DNA of 64,000 nt from Brevinematales bacterium (GTDB lineage Bacteria; Spirochaetota; Brevinematia; Brevinematales; Thermospiraceae): positions 1 through 64,000 of the forward strand of contig JABLXN010000002.1 in the NCBI GenBank assembly GCA_013177995.1, written 5' to 3'. Shown piece after piece: positions 27,470-36,384 of this stretch. How positions within the stretch are numbered: position 1 is the first letter of the stretch; every line of letters starts with the position of its first letter. Made by a program: the position numbers and the translations under genes. Under the pieces are notes generated by a model, which had not been told where the DNA came from, searched no databases, and worked only from the letters and a program-made list of their open reading frames with translations.

Positions 27470-29548
27470 ATGAGAAAGGGCTTTCTGATTCTCTTTGGTC
27501 TTGTGGCGGGTGTACTCTATGCTCAGACAGTGAGTCAGATTCTTTCAGAGAAAGAATTTCGGGTGGGTATGCTTCGTTTTTACAACCGGGAGTATCAGGC
27601 CGCTATTCAGGTGCTTCAGAAGTCCCTGGATCTGGATCCGCTGAACTACAGAGCCCGTTATTATCTCGGGGAGGCCTATCTCCAGGCAGGCTACACCCGT
27701 CAGGCCATTGAGGAATGGGAGAATCTTGTTCAACTTGGCGGGGCTACCTATCAGGTGAAGCAGCGTCTCAACGATCTCTATTACCAGCTCTCGATGGACA
27801 AGAGTTATACGCTCTATGAAAACTATATCCTGAGTAGAGTGTACGATGGGCTCAGGGAAGGTGCTCACAAGGTGATTCGACCGGGTTTTCTCTTTTATGA
27901 TGAGAAAGAGGACACCTTTCTGATCTCTTCCGTGGGCAATCGTTATATCTCTGAGATAGACAATACAGGAAGGGTTATCCGTACCATTGGGCGAAAATGG
28001 TGGGACAGGAGTGTTCTCTCCGTGCCGATGGGGATTGCTCTCTTTGATGACAAGATTTATGTGGCCGATTATGAGAAGGACAAAATCTTCATTTTCAATC
28101 GCACGGGAAAACTGCTTGGTTCTTTTGGAAGTCGAGGGTATCAATCGTCTAATATAGCCGGTCCGATGGGAATTGTGGTGCATCGTGGGTATATCTATGT
28201 GGTGGACAATGGCAACGATAGAGTGCAGAAGTTTACCACAGAGGGGGAATGGGTCCAGACGATAGGAGAGGGAGAACTCAGTCGTCCCACGGATATTGTG
28301 GTCAATGGAGAGAAACTCTTTGTAAGCGATACGGGCAACAAGCGTCTTGTGGTGTATGATCTTTTTGGAAATTTTTTGCAGGAGATTCAGCTTTCCGGTC
28401 TCGAAGAACCACGAGGGATGACACTGAGGGATGATTTTCTCTACATTGTGGATAGCAAGCGGGGAATTGTGCTGTACAACCTCAAAACTGAAGAGACAGA
28501 AGCGGTTGATATGAAGGAGCGTGTCCTTGATAAGCCCTTTGATGTCGCGGTGGACAGGCAGTACCGTCTTTTTCTTTCGGATTTCAATAGTGTCAAGATG
28601 GCTATTTATGCCCCTCTTCAGATGAAGTATGTGAATCTCGGGGTGTCTATTCCCCAGATATGGGTGGACAGGTATCCGAGGATATTTTTGCATTTTCGTG
28701 TATGGGATAGGGAGGGCAATCCCATTTACAACCTGAGGCAGGAGAATATTGCCCTCTATGAGGAAAATACCCTTGTACCCTTCCTTCGTTTGGGTCAGAC
28801 ATATAACTATCGTGATAGGTTGTATCTCAAGATAGTGATTGAGATGGATGAGACCATGGCAAAATATCGGGAAGAGTTGCAGGAGTTTTTGAAACAGATT
28901 ATTGATCCAATGCAGGGAACAGACAAGCTGGATCTCACTCTTCTTGGTGCAGAAAACATAGATACCGGTCCCTATGCAGCCAATCTTCTCGGTACTCTTG
29001 ATAAAGTGGCAAAGCATCCGGCGGGAACCCTTCGAGATGTAGACAAGGCTCTGTATCAGGCGGTAACCTCTACCCTGAATGTCAACTTGAACAAGGCCAT
29101 CATCTATTTTACCTCAGGAAATACGTCGTTTGATTCTTTTCTCACCTACGAGCCTGATGTGATTATCACCTATGCCAAACAGAATGCGGTGCCTATCTAT
29201 GTGGTCCAGATGGGCAGTCGTCGTCAGCCCTTTTACCAACAGATGGCCTCCCGTACCTTTGGGAAGTACTATACCCTTCAGGATATGCGGGAGATTGTAC
29301 GGTTATATGAGACCATTCGGCAGGCTCCACCCCTTGAGTATGTCGTGGCTTATAATGGTCTCAATCTTCGAGGGCTTCCCAATTTCTGGGTGAATCTCAA
29401 ACTCAAGGTTCAGTACAAGGACTTTGTAGGGGTGGTGGATAGTGGCTATTTTGTGCCCGAACTCTTTTCCACACCGTTTGGGCCAAAACTTATTGATCTC
29501 AATCGTGAGCAGATGAAGTTTCGTCAATCCCAGACAGGTCAACCGTAA
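27470..29548 (+). CDS. Exported TPR - NHL beta-propeller - VWA-like protein
   Basis: A 692-residue protein with a Sec signal peptide (residues 1-19, cleavage after YAQ). TPR-type helices follow (about 25-110; YQAAIQVLQKSLDLDP, YRARYYLGEAYLQAG). A six-bladed NHL-type propeller spans about 150-400, with repeated blocks such as GPMGIVVHRGYIYVVDNGNDR and FVSDTGNKRLVVYD. The C-terminal part resembles a von Willebrand A domain (KIVIEMDETMAKYREELQ, then IIYFTSGNTSF). The metal-site DxSxS is not intact (EMDETMA). GGAGG precedes the ATG at 27470. Probably a periplasmic or surface protein-interaction scaffold; no enzymatic motif is visible. Confidence 0.75.
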   Translation: MRKGFLILFGLVAGVLYAQTVSQILSEKEFRVGMLRFYNREYQAAIQVLQKSLDLDPLNYRARYYLGEAYLQAGYTRQAIEEWENLVQLGGATYQVKQRLNDLYYQLSMDKSYTLYENYILSRVYDGLREGAHKVIRPGFLFYDEKEDTFLISSVGNRYISEIDNTGRVIRTIGRKWWDRSVLSVPMGIALFDDKIYVADYEKDKIFIFNRTGKLLGSFGSRGYQSSNIAGPMGIVVHRGYIYVVDNGNDRVQKFTTEGEWVQTIGEGELSRPTDIVVNGEKLFVSDTGNKRLVVYDLFGNFLQEIQLSGLEEPRGMTLRDDFLYIVDSKRGIVLYNLKTEETEAVDMKERVLDKPFDVAVDRQYRLFLSDFNSVKMAIYAPLQMKYVNLGVSIPQIWVDRYPRIFLHFRVWDREGNPIYNLRQENIALYEENTLVPFLRLGQTYNYRDRLYLKIVIEMDETMAKYREELQEFLKQIIDPMQGTDKLDLTLLGAENIDTGPYAANLLGTLDKVAKHPAGTLRDVDKALYQAVTSTLNVNLNKAIIYFTSGNTSFDSFLTYEPDVIITYAKQNAVPIYVVQMGSRRQPFYQQMASRTFGKYYTLQDMREIVRLYETIRQAPPLEYVVAYNGLNLRGLPNFWVNLKLKVQYKDFVGVVDSGYFVPELFSTPFGPKLIDLNREQMKFRQSQTGQP

Positions 29549-29940
29549 TGTTTCGACGACATACTCATCCGTGGTGGAAGAGTTTTGTGTATGCCTTTCG
29601 TGGGATTCGGCGGGTTTTTCTTCGAGAGAGGAATTTTCGTTTTCACTGTGCGGTTTCTCTTTTGGTCGTTGTGATGGGAGTGGTTTTTCGTATTGACTGG
29701 ACGGCATGGGCTGTGCTTTTTTTGACGATTTCTTTAGTTTTGGGTCTGGAAATTGTCAATACGGCTGTAGAGGAATTGTGTGATATAGTGAGTCCTCAAA
29801 GACAGGCTTCCATTCGGCGTATCAAGGACAGTATGGCGGGGGCGGTTTTTGTGGCCAGTGTAGGGAGTATCGGGGTAGGGGTGGCGGTCTTTTGGCCCTA
29901 TCTCTGGGAGGTGGTCATAAAACTCATCGGATCGAAGTGA
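29548..29940 (+). CDS. dgkA: Diacylglycerol/undecaprenol kinase
   Basis: A 130-residue integral membrane kinase with three transmembrane helices. Family motifs are the ERNFRFH start, GLEIVNTAVEELCD (metal-binding Glu and Asn) and IKDSMAGAV. In most bacteria this type recycles undecaprenol to undecaprenyl phosphate, which would serve peptidoglycan synthesis. The start codon overlaps the stop of the preceding gene by one base, and the 3' end overlaps the convergent ABC ATPase gene by 43 bp. Confidence 0.9.
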   Translation: MFRRHTHPWWKSFVYAFRGIRRVFLRERNFRFHCAVSLLVVVMGVVFRIDWTAWAVLFLTISLVLGLEIVNTAVEELCDIVSPQRQASIRRIKDSMAGAVFVASVGSIGVGVAVFWPYLWEVVIKLIGSK

Positions 29941-30614
29941 TGAGAGATTGTCTTTCGAATAGCCTGGAAAAGGGGATGCTCCGGGGAGAGATTTTTTCTT
30001 TCGCTCTCTTCTAAGGAAAGTCCCATATCCTCAAGCGGATAAACCGGCGGAAAAGAAAAGATCACCAAGCGGTCGGCTATCATGAGAGCCTCCATAATAT
30101 CATGGGTGATAAGAAGGGTGTACTCTTTTTCTTTTTTCCAGGAGTCTCTGAGCAGGGGAAAAAGCCTCTGTTTCAGTCCTATATCCCAGGAACGAAAGGC
30201 TTCATCAAGAAGAAGCCACTTACTCTCAAAAAGCCAGGCTCTCGCTAAGGCAACCCTCTGCTTTTGGCCACTGCTCAGGTGGGCAAGGCGTTTACCGGCG
30301 TTTTCAATCTCAAGGGTTTGAAGAGTATGCTGGAGGCGTTCTAAAGAGAGATGGGGAGAGACAAGGCGAAGGTTATCTAAAACAGAAAGCCATTCGACTA
30401 ACCGCAGGTCTGGAAAAACCATACCTACCGGTCGGACTGTATGAATCCAGCCTTCTTCCGGCATGTCAAGACCGGCCACAAGACGAAGAAGGGTAGTTTT
30501 TCCACATCCAGATGGTCCTAAGATGGCGGTTATTCCCGGCTCGATGGTGAGAGAAAAGTGCTCAAAGATCACCTGTTCCCCGAAGCGTTTGGTGATGTCT
30601 TGGCAGAGAATCAT
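29898..30614 (-). CDS. ABC importer ATP-binding protein (SsuB/TauB type)
   Basis: A 238-residue ATPase of the nitrate/sulfonate/taurine/thiamine-precursor class. Walker A is GPSGCGKTT, the signature is LSSGQKQR (one change from LSGGQ), Walker B is WLLLDEAF and the switch His is in LLITHDIMEA. The ATG overlaps the permease stop by four bases. The unit reads substrate-binding protein, permease, ATPase on the minus strand. The substrate cannot be told. Confidence 0.9.
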   Translation of the reverse strand: MILCQDITKRFGEQVIFEHFSLTIEPGITAILGPSGCGKTTLLRLVAGLDMPEEGWIHTVRPVGMVFPDLRLVEWLSVLDNLRLVSPHLSLERLQHTLQTLEIENAGKRLAHLSSGQKQRVALARAWLFESKWLLLDEAFRSWDIGLKQRLFPLLRDSWKKEKEYTLLITHDIMEALMIADRLVIFSFPPVYPLEDMGLSLEESERKNLSPEHPLFQAIRKTISHHFDPMSFMTTSQR

Positions 30615-31375
30615 ACGTCCTCTAAGGCAAAATAGTTTTTGAGTTGAGAGAGAACGGAAATAATGAGATGGTCAATGAGCCATCCGCACAGAAAAAGAAG
30701 TCCAGCCCAGGCAAAAAGTTCTTCTATATTGACGTAGGTTTTGGCCCAGAAGAGTTTACTTCCCATACCCTCTTTGGGAAAGGCCAGGACTTCAGCCATC
30801 ACTACAACCTTGAGAGAAAGGGAAATAGTGGCTCTGAGACTGGTGAAAAAAGAGAGAACAAGCGAAGGAAGGTAGAGGGCAACAAGACGTCGTAAGCCTG
30901 TGAGAGCAAAAACATCAGCCATTTCTTTCAGTTCTGAGGAGCTACTCAGGATAGCCTGTCGTGTATTCAGAAACCAGAGGGGAAAGGTGGTGAGAAAAAC
31001 AAGAAAGAGGGGCGATGTATCCTTGGGAAGCCAGAGAAGAAGGAGAAGCATCCATACAATGGCGGGAATACTCTGAAAAAACAGAATGAGGGGTTGAAAA
31101 AAGGCAAAAAGAGGGGGATGTTTCCCCGCCGCAATACCGAGAATGATTCCCGGCAAAGCACTCAAGAGTAACCCTCCAAAAAGGCGTCCAAAGGTGTGGG
31201 CAATATGAGAATAATTTTCAGGAGATTGTACGATGATTATCATCTGCTGAAGGGTTGTCCAGGGAGAAGGAATCAAGAGAGAAGAACCGGCCAGAAGGCT
31301 ACTTATCCACCAGAGGATGAAAAGGACAAGTAGCCCGCTGGCAAAGAAGAGTTTACCACGCAAAGAAGTTGTCAT
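30611..31375 (-). CDS. ABC importer permease (SsuC type)
   Basis: A 254-residue inner-membrane protein with about six hydrophobic segments and the cytoplasmic EAA-like loop (EMADVFALTGLRRLVALYLP) that contacts the ATPase. The N-terminal SSLLIPSPWTTLQQM is typical of the sulfonate/nitrate permease class. It overlaps the substrate-binding gene by 23 bp and the ATPase gene by four. Confidence 0.9.
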   Translation of the reverse strand: MTTSLRGKLFFASGLLVLFILWWISSLLAGSSLLIPSPWTTLQQMIIIVQSPENYSHIAHTFGRLFGGLLLSALPGIILGIAAGKHPPLFAFFQPLILFFQSIPAIVWMLLLLLWLPKDTSPLFLVFLTTFPLWFLNTRQAILSSSSELKEMADVFALTGLRRLVALYLPSLVLSFFTSLRATISLSLKVVVMAEVLAFPKEGMGSKLFWAKTYVNIEELFAWAGLLFLCGWLIDHLIISVLSQLKNYFALEDV

Positions 31376-32237
31376 CGGGAATGTTTCCTAGGACTTGTTC
31401 ATCAGTGTCCTTGAGGGCCTTGAAATAGGTCAGAACTTCCTGTCGTATCATACGAGCAGGGAGGTAGGTAAGCCCCATTCGTGGGATGGACTTTTCAATC
31501 ACCTCAGGAGGAACCTGAAGTCCCAGCCCTACCACGCCGAGTTTACTTGCTTCAGCCGGATTGGCATTGACCCAGGCCACTTCTTTTTGATAGGCCTGGA
31601 AGAAGCTTACCATTTCTCTTTGATGGCGGGAGAGAAAGCCTGCAAAAGAGACAATGGCGGTTTGAGGTACCCCACTTCTTGTGGAAAATATCTGGTTCCA
31701 TTCTTCCCGATAGACTTTGAAAAGACGTACCTGGGGGTTTTTAGAAAGAACGAGGGAGACCAGTGGTTCCGGCAGAACGGCGTTTTCTATTTTGCCTGCA
31801 ATCATGAGTTGAGCGATCTGCGGGGAATCTCCGTAAACAATCTCTGGTTTTATTCCCTTCATTCGAAAAAGGACACGGCTCACCATATCCGGGGAAGAAC
31901 CCGGAGATCCGATATGCACCTGTTTTCCGGCTAAGTCCTGCCAGTTGGTGTATGTCTGGTTGGTAGTGAGAAGGGCAAGCATCCCTGTCGAGGTGATTCC
32001 TATCAGCCTGAGATCAGGGGTTCTTTGATAGAGTTTGGCAGCCACATTAGCCGGAATGATAAACAGGGCCTCTTCATGCTGAACGATCTTTGGCAGGATT
32101 TCGGTGGTGACATCCTGATAGAATATGACCGTTATCTGGTTGGTCAAACGGAGAAGGGGAAGGGCGGGGGCAGCCTTGGGACTATAAATGGTGAGGCTGA
32201 ATACCATTCCAGGAAGAAGAAACATCCAGAATTTCAT
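31353..32237 (-). CDS. ABC importer substrate-binding protein (NMT1/SsuA-like)
   Basis: A 294-residue periplasmic binding protein with a hydrophobic signal segment (about 1-22). The bilobal pattern of the NMT1/SsuA class is visible: NVAAKLYQRTPDLRLIGI, DLAGKQVHIGSPGSSPD and MIAGKIENAVLPEPLVS. There is no lipobox cysteine. The ribosome site AAGGAGG is strong. Sulfonates, nitrate-like anions, thiamine precursors and other aromatics are all possible; nothing nearby decides between them. Confidence 0.85.
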   Translation of the reverse strand: MKFWMFLLPGMVFSLTIYSPKAAPALPLLRLTNQITVIFYQDVTTEILPKIVQHEEALFIIPANVAAKLYQRTPDLRLIGITSTGMLALLTTNQTYTNWQDLAGKQVHIGSPGSSPDMVSRVLFRMKGIKPEIVYGDSPQIAQLMIAGKIENAVLPEPLVSLVLSKNPQVRLFKVYREEWNQIFSTRSGVPQTAIVSFAGFLSRHQREMVSFFQAYQKEVAWVNANPAEASKLGVVGLGLQVPPEVIEKSIPRMGLTYLPARMIRQEVLTYFKALKDTDEQVLGNIPDDNFFAW

Positions 32238-32267
32238 GCTTACCTCCTTAATCTGTATAAAAGATAC

Positions 32268-32290
32268 CTTGCCTGTTTTGAAAAGGCAAG
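32268..32290. promoter_or_regulatory. Inverted repeat upstream of the ABC importer
   Basis: CTTGCCT (32268-32274) and AGGCAAG (32284-32290) with a 9-nt centre, 31 bp before the start codon. On the minus strand it overlaps a weak promoter candidate (TTGCCT, 17 bp, TATCTT). It could be an operator or a leader hairpin. Confidence 0.4.
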
Positions 32291-32303
32291 TCTTTATAAA
32301 ACC

Positions 32304-32502
32304 GAGACCCTTGCACGGGTGTTTTCTTCCCCTGTTTGGGTCAGGGGCTACGCCCCTCTTCCCCGCTTTTTCTGTTTACAAGGGCTTATTTGTCTTTTTT
32401 AGCCAAAAATAGGTTTATTTATTGCGGTAAGGAATATTTTTATGCTATTTTTTGTTTTTTATTCCTTCTTTTGAGACCTTCGCACATTCGTGCAAAGGTC
32501 TC
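32304..32502 (-). mobile_element. 200-bp MITE-like element, copy D
   Basis: A 199-bp copy in inverse orientation relative to A-C, between the importer operon and the end of galU. The palindromic end carries the same TTCGCAC variant as copy A. The flanking pentamers (AAACC and AAGCA) do not match, so the target duplication is lost or the copy rearranged. Confidence 0.82.
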
Positions 32503-32523
32503 AAGCAGGGCTTTTTGCCTATA

Positions 32524-33369
32524 TTACTGATAGTGCTCCTCAAAAAAGCGATGGAGTATCGTAGAGGCTACAGGGTGTTGCTTGCAATAGAGGAGAAGGG
32601 AGTAAAGATAACTTTCGGGTTCCCCTGTATCTAACATTGTCCCTGTGAGGGGAAGAGCCCGCATTTTTCCTTGTTGCGCCAGGGTGTTGATGGCGTCAAT
32701 ATGGTAGAATTCACCTGAGGTATGTTTTTGCCATCCCTTTTCTAAAAGAGTAAAGAGTTCGGGTTCAAAAAGATAACGTCCAATAGAAACCCAGTGGGTG
32801 GGGGCTTCTTCTTTTTTTGGTTTTTCTACGATACGGGAGACAGAGAGGGTGTCTCCTTCTGGTTTCCCATCGATAACCCCATAGCGACTGATGTTCTCAT
32901 GTTCTTCACGAACAACAAGATAGTTGGCATTTTTTTTCTGATAGGTAGTGATGAGCCGGCTGGACAATCCAGGAGTGGAAAGAACAATATCGTCAGGGTA
33001 GGCAACAAGAAAAGGTTCATCTTTTATCCATGGTTTGGCAAGAAGAAGGGCATGACCTGTTCCTTTCATCTCCTGCTGGCGGACGAAGGAGATATTGAGG
33101 TTTCGTGGGCGAATGGCTTCAAGGTGTTTGGTTTTTCCTTCTCTTTTGAACACTTCTTCTAATTCCACCTCCCGATCAAGGTAGTCTTCAAGGACCTTTT
33201 TTCTCCGGCTGGTAATCACCAGGACATCCCGAATACCAGCTTCTTCAAATTCGTCGAGGATCAGGTCAAGGAGGGTTCTGTCGTAGAGGGGAAGCATCTC
33301 TTTTGGAAGGGTTTTGGTGATAGGCAAAAACCGGCTCCCGTAGCCGGCGGCAACAATGATTCCTTTCAT
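32524..33369 (-). CDS. galU: UTP--glucose-1-phosphate uridylyltransferase
   Basis: A 281-residue nucleotidyltransferase making UDP-glucose for envelope glycans. The N-terminal AAGYGSRFLPITKTLPKEMLPL, the catalytic VRQQEMKGTGHALL, YPDDIVL and SRIVEKPKKEEAP segments fit bacterial GalU. A close relative (glucose-1-phosphate thymidylyltransferase type) is less likely given these motifs. Its promoter at 33399-33427 is good; no sugar genes are adjacent. Confidence 0.93.
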   Translation of the reverse strand: MKGIIVAAGYGSRFLPITKTLPKEMLPLYDRTLLDLILDEFEEAGIRDVLVITSRRKKVLEDYLDREVELEEVFKREGKTKHLEAIRPRNLNISFVRQQEMKGTGHALLLAKPWIKDEPFLVAYPDDIVLSTPGLSSRLITTYQKKNANYLVVREEHENISRYGVIDGKPEGDTLSVSRIVEKPKKEEAPTHWVSIGRYLFEPELFTLLEKGWQKHTSGEFYHIDAINTLAQQGKMRALPLTGTMLDTGEPESYLYSLLLYCKQHPVASTILHRFFEEHYQ

Positions 33370-33398
33370 ACGTTCTCCATGCTTTCAGGATAGCGTAT

Positions 33399-33427
33399 AG
33401 TATAGTGCAGGAAAGGAGAAAAGTCAA
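33399..33427 (-). promoter_or_regulatory. Promoter of galU
   Basis: On the minus strand TTGACT (33427-33422), 17 bp, TATACT (33404-33399), 30 bp upstream of the start. The -35 overlaps the end of the AlbA_2 gene. Confidence 0.8.
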
Positions 33428-34584
33428 TGAGGAATGAATTGTCTGTAAATAGTAACCACAACCCTTTCGTTATCTTTTTCGTTTTTGATATCAAAATGCG
33501 GGTATGCTTTTATGGCTCGAAGAATACCACTGCTGGCTCCTCTATAATCCAGGAGATACGGCGAAAACGAAGCGATAATATGATTTCTCGTTCGTCGAAT
33601 ACCTTTTTTAACCTGTTCTTCGGTGAGATTATTTGGAAGAGAGCCTGGACTGATAATTTCAATTCTGTTTTCAAAAACAAAAATTTTGATAGAATCATTT
33701 ATAAAATAGTCTCGATGGATAAGAGCATTCACCAGCAATTCTTTTATCACAATTTCGGGGATTTCTAATTCACCAATGCTATTGAAACCTTTTTCTTTAG
33801 GTTGTATCCGGTTTAGTTTGGAGATAATGAAATCAAATCCCTTCCTGTATAATTCATCAAGGGTACCATAAATGTTATCGCTACTGCGATAAGAGGTTTC
33901 TGTTATTTCATTTCCCCAGAACCAGATAGCGGTGATGTGAAAAGAAGGAAGAAGTTTTTGAAGATTTTTTCCAAAAAGAAGAGCTCCTGCTACATTGAGT
34001 TTGCCATCTTTTCCTAAACGAAGATTGGTAATATGTTTCTCAATTTCTTCTTCGGTTAATTCTTCTCCATAGAGGTTGTTGTAAAAATCAGCAAATTTTA
34101 GTTTATTGAGATCAGTAAGGGAACTATGTTCTAAAAGTCGTTCTTCTGCATAGGGATAGCCCGATGTTTGTAAAAGTCTTGCTAATTTTTCGTTGCTTGT
34201 TACTTTTCTCTTGTTAGCACCATTCTTGACCCAAATAACTCCATCTTTATCTTTGTATGGAATAGAGGTTCCTTTTGGTACTTTCACTACCAGAACACGT
34301 TTGTTGTTTATGAGAAAGTTTTCAGTGGTAATGTAAAGCGGCGGTTTTATTTGTTGTTCAGCTGCATTCACAAGAAGATTGTTGAGTCGGTTTATATCGT
34401 CTTTTGAAAGTCCTGTTATTTCCCACGTTTTATCGTGAACTCCTATGATAATAATGCCTCCTTCTGTATTGGCAAAAGCAATCATCTCCTGGGCGATGCT
34501 TATTTCATTGGTTATATTTTCTTTGAATTGAACTGTACTACTTTCTCCTCTTTGAATAAGTTCAAGAATATCTTTCTCTTCCAT
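33424..34584 (-). CDS. AlbA_2 (Schlafen-type) domain ATP-binding protein
   Basis: A 386-residue protein. The N-terminal AlbA_2 domain shows ESSTVQFKENI, MIAFANTEGGIIIIGVHD and VPKGTSIPYKDKDGVIWVKNGANKR (in part). The C-terminal half has the HATPase-like RIEIISPGSLPNNLT and IHRDYF motifs common in these 'putative transcriptional regulator/ATP-dependent helicase' proteins. The gene is visibly more AT-rich than its neighbours (roughly 37% GC by eye), which suggests recent transfer. GGGAGG precedes the ATG at 34584. Such genes are often accessory and sometimes sit in defence islands, but nothing else here supports that. Confidence 0.82.
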   Translation of the reverse strand: MEEKDILELIQRGESSTVQFKENITNEISIAQEMIAFANTEGGIIIIGVHDKTWEITGLSKDDINRLNNLLVNAAEQQIKPPLYITTENFLINNKRVLVVKVPKGTSIPYKDKDGVIWVKNGANKRKVTSNEKLARLLQTSGYPYAEERLLEHSSLTDLNKLKFADFYNNLYGEELTEEEIEKHITNLRLGKDGKLNVAGALLFGKNLQKLLPSFHITAIWFWGNEITETSYRSSDNIYGTLDELYRKGFDFIISKLNRIQPKEKGFNSIGELEIPEIVIKELLVNALIHRDYFINDSIKIFVFENRIEIISPGSLPNNLTEEQVKKGIRRTRNHIIASFSPYLLDYRGASSGILRAIKAYPHFDIKNEKDNERVVVTIYRQFIPH

Positions 34585-34716
34585 TCTACCTCCCTTTTTC
34601 AAAAATATATAGCAAGCTTTTGTATATATAGAACAAGGTAAATAAACCTCTTCTTTCTTATAGTTAGTATACTGAAGAGAAAGGGAAAAGTCAATCAGGA
34701 ATGTGTTGTGAATTGA

Positions 34717-35379
34717 TTAATCAAGAAGATGAATATGGTATCTGTTTTTGAGGATTTCCCGGAGTCTTCTCATAAAACGAGGACCGGGATCAAACTTTTC
34801 TGTACGGTAGTGGGGATAGTTTTCCCTGTAGAGAGAAAAGTGGGGAAGGTTGGTGTTCATATACTCATGGTGACCGATGAGATACTGAATGGAAGGAAAA
34901 GTGTCCACCAGTTCTTTTACAAGTTTTGCATTGGCTTCAAGTTGAGCCTCTGTGAGATCCCGGCTATTTTTGGCTATGTTTTCTATACCAATGGCCGTGT
35001 GGTTAAAACCGATGGTATGTCGGCCTGCCATCCACAGGGGAAGAAAAGCGTAAATACTACCCTCTTTATCTACAAGAAAATGTACCCCGATATTCACTCT
35101 CCCATAAGGAGAGAGTTCTGGTCGAGACCCCGCTGGAAGTTCGTCGGGGAGAAATATCTTGAGGGTAGAGGGGAGATCCGGGGTAACCGTATAGTGAATC
35201 ACTATCATCTGAGGGTTGATGAGAAGGTATGAATCAATGCCATAATGGTCTTTCATATACTCTCTTGTCAGGTTCAAACGGTGAGGACTGACTTCTCCTA
35301 AAAGATTGCTATAGGCAAGTCCAAAAAGAGGGAGGCACCACAGCCAGAAAAGGAAAAAAATGGCCAGATTACGGGGCAC
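34717..35379 (-). CDS. Exported N-acetylmuramoyl-L-alanine amidase (Amidase_2)
   Basis: A 220-residue peptidoglycan amidase with a signal peptide (about 1-22). Zinc-site and core motifs are MIVIHYTV, NIGVHFLVDKEGSIYAFLP, HTAIGIENIA, LIGHHEY and the final FDPGPRF with the Asp-Pro-Gly of the family. It lies just downstream of, and overlaps by 11 bp, the M23 peptidase gene, so two wall hydrolases are cotranscribed. Confidence 0.88.
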   Translation of the reverse strand: MPRNLAIFFLFWLWCLPLFGLAYSNLLGEVSPHRLNLTREYMKDHYGIDSYLLINPQMIVIHYTVTPDLPSTLKIFLPDELPAGSRPELSPYGRVNIGVHFLVDKEGSIYAFLPLWMAGRHTIGFNHTAIGIENIAKNSRDLTEAQLEANAKLVKELVDTFPSIQYLIGHHEYMNTNLPHFSLYRENYPHYRTEKFDPGPRFMRRLREILKNRYHIHLLD

Positions 35380-36250
35380 CTACATCTCCCTCATCTTCAC
35401 CCATGGCATCAAGAGCAAGAGAGTTGGTGTTGGTCTGGGGGAGAACGGCTATATTGACAGACGGATGTTCAACAGCATAAAAATGTTTGGCCATCAGATT
35501 GGTGAGAGGTCCAGTTGCAGAGTAAAATTTTGTCGGGATGGAAAAACGATCCATGTACCCTGTTCGTGTTACCATGAAATGGAGATGGGGGCCCTTTGTC
35601 CATCCCGTGTTTCCACTGTAACCAATGAGCTGTCCGGCTGAGACGCGATCCCCTGGTTTGACGACAGAACCTTTGTATTTGAGATGAACATAGTGGGCAA
35701 ATGTTCCATCATTGTGATAAATCACAATATAGTTGGCAAGTCCCCGGTAGGCTTTGCGATTTCCTCCCCATCGACTGTTATCCTTGACAAGCACCACAAC
35801 CCCGTCACGGGCTGCATACACTGGTGTCCCAATAGCGAGGGCAAAGTCAATACTGTAGGCGTTTTTTCCTTTGTGGGAGAAACGAGTTTTATAACCCTGT
35901 GTTACACGTACCACCTGACCAGGGGCAAGGGGAAGCCAGTATTCTACATCTTCGGGTTCTAAAAAGGGATCACCAAGTTCATAGGCAAAGCGAAACGTGG
36001 GAAGGTTTTTGTTACTGAGAATGAGGACTATCTGCTCAGAATAGGCAGGGATAACATGATGAATGATTTCTTCATTGCCATTTTCATTGGTGTATCGCAA
36101 AAGTACCTGGACAGGACAGGCGTACTCATTTTTTGCTGTGTATGTCCATTCCTGACCACTACGATTGGTTATCAGAGAAACTTTTGCCATACCTGCTATA
36201 GGCACAAAAACGGTAATGATTATCAAAAAAAGACGGGATTTTGAGTGCAT
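35369..36250 (-). CDS. Exported M23 (LytM-type) metallopeptidase
   Basis: A 293-residue protein with a signal peptide (about 1-22) and an N-terminal beta-rich domain. The LytM/M23 domain has zinc ligands in HKGKNAYSIDFAL (His...Asp) and the HLHF motif in GPHLHFMV, with GTPVYAARDGVVV and GNTGWTKG between. It would cleave peptide cross-links or act as a regulator of the amidase encoded next to it. The ATG at 36250 follows GAGAGGAG; an upstream TTG lacks a ribosome site. Confidence 0.9.
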   Translation of the reverse strand: MHSKSRLFLIIITVFVPIAGMAKVSLITNRSGQEWTYTAKNEYACPVQVLLRYTNENGNEEIIHHVIPAYSEQIVLILSNKNLPTFRFAYELGDPFLEPEDVEYWLPLAPGQVVRVTQGYKTRFSHKGKNAYSIDFALAIGTPVYAARDGVVVLVKDNSRWGGNRKAYRGLANYIVIYHNDGTFAHYVHLKYKGSVVKPGDRVSAGQLIGYSGNTGWTKGPHLHFMVTRTGYMDRFSIPTKFYSATGPLTNLMAKHFYAVEHPSVNIAVLPQTNTNSLALDAMGEDEGDVGAP

Positions 36251-36280
36251 GATGCTTTCTCCTCTCAAAAGTATCGGAAT

Positions 36281-36309
36281 AGTATAAAGGAAAATGAGAA
36301 AAAAAGCAA
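36281..36309 (-). promoter_or_regulatory. Promoter of the M23/amidase operon
   Basis: On the minus strand TTGCTT (36309-36304), 17 bp, TATACT (36286-36281), 30 bp before the start. Confidence 0.7.
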
Positions 36310-36384
36310 TTTTTCGTGTTTTTGTCGTACCCTTTGTATGGTACAGTGTTTCACTAAAACTGTATGATATTTATTCTTTCCTTT

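Noticed and set aside
27545-29017. A 490-codon minus-strand frame opposite the TPR/NHL/VWA gene
   Set aside because: Antisense shadow of a gene with clear domains; no start signals or family features.
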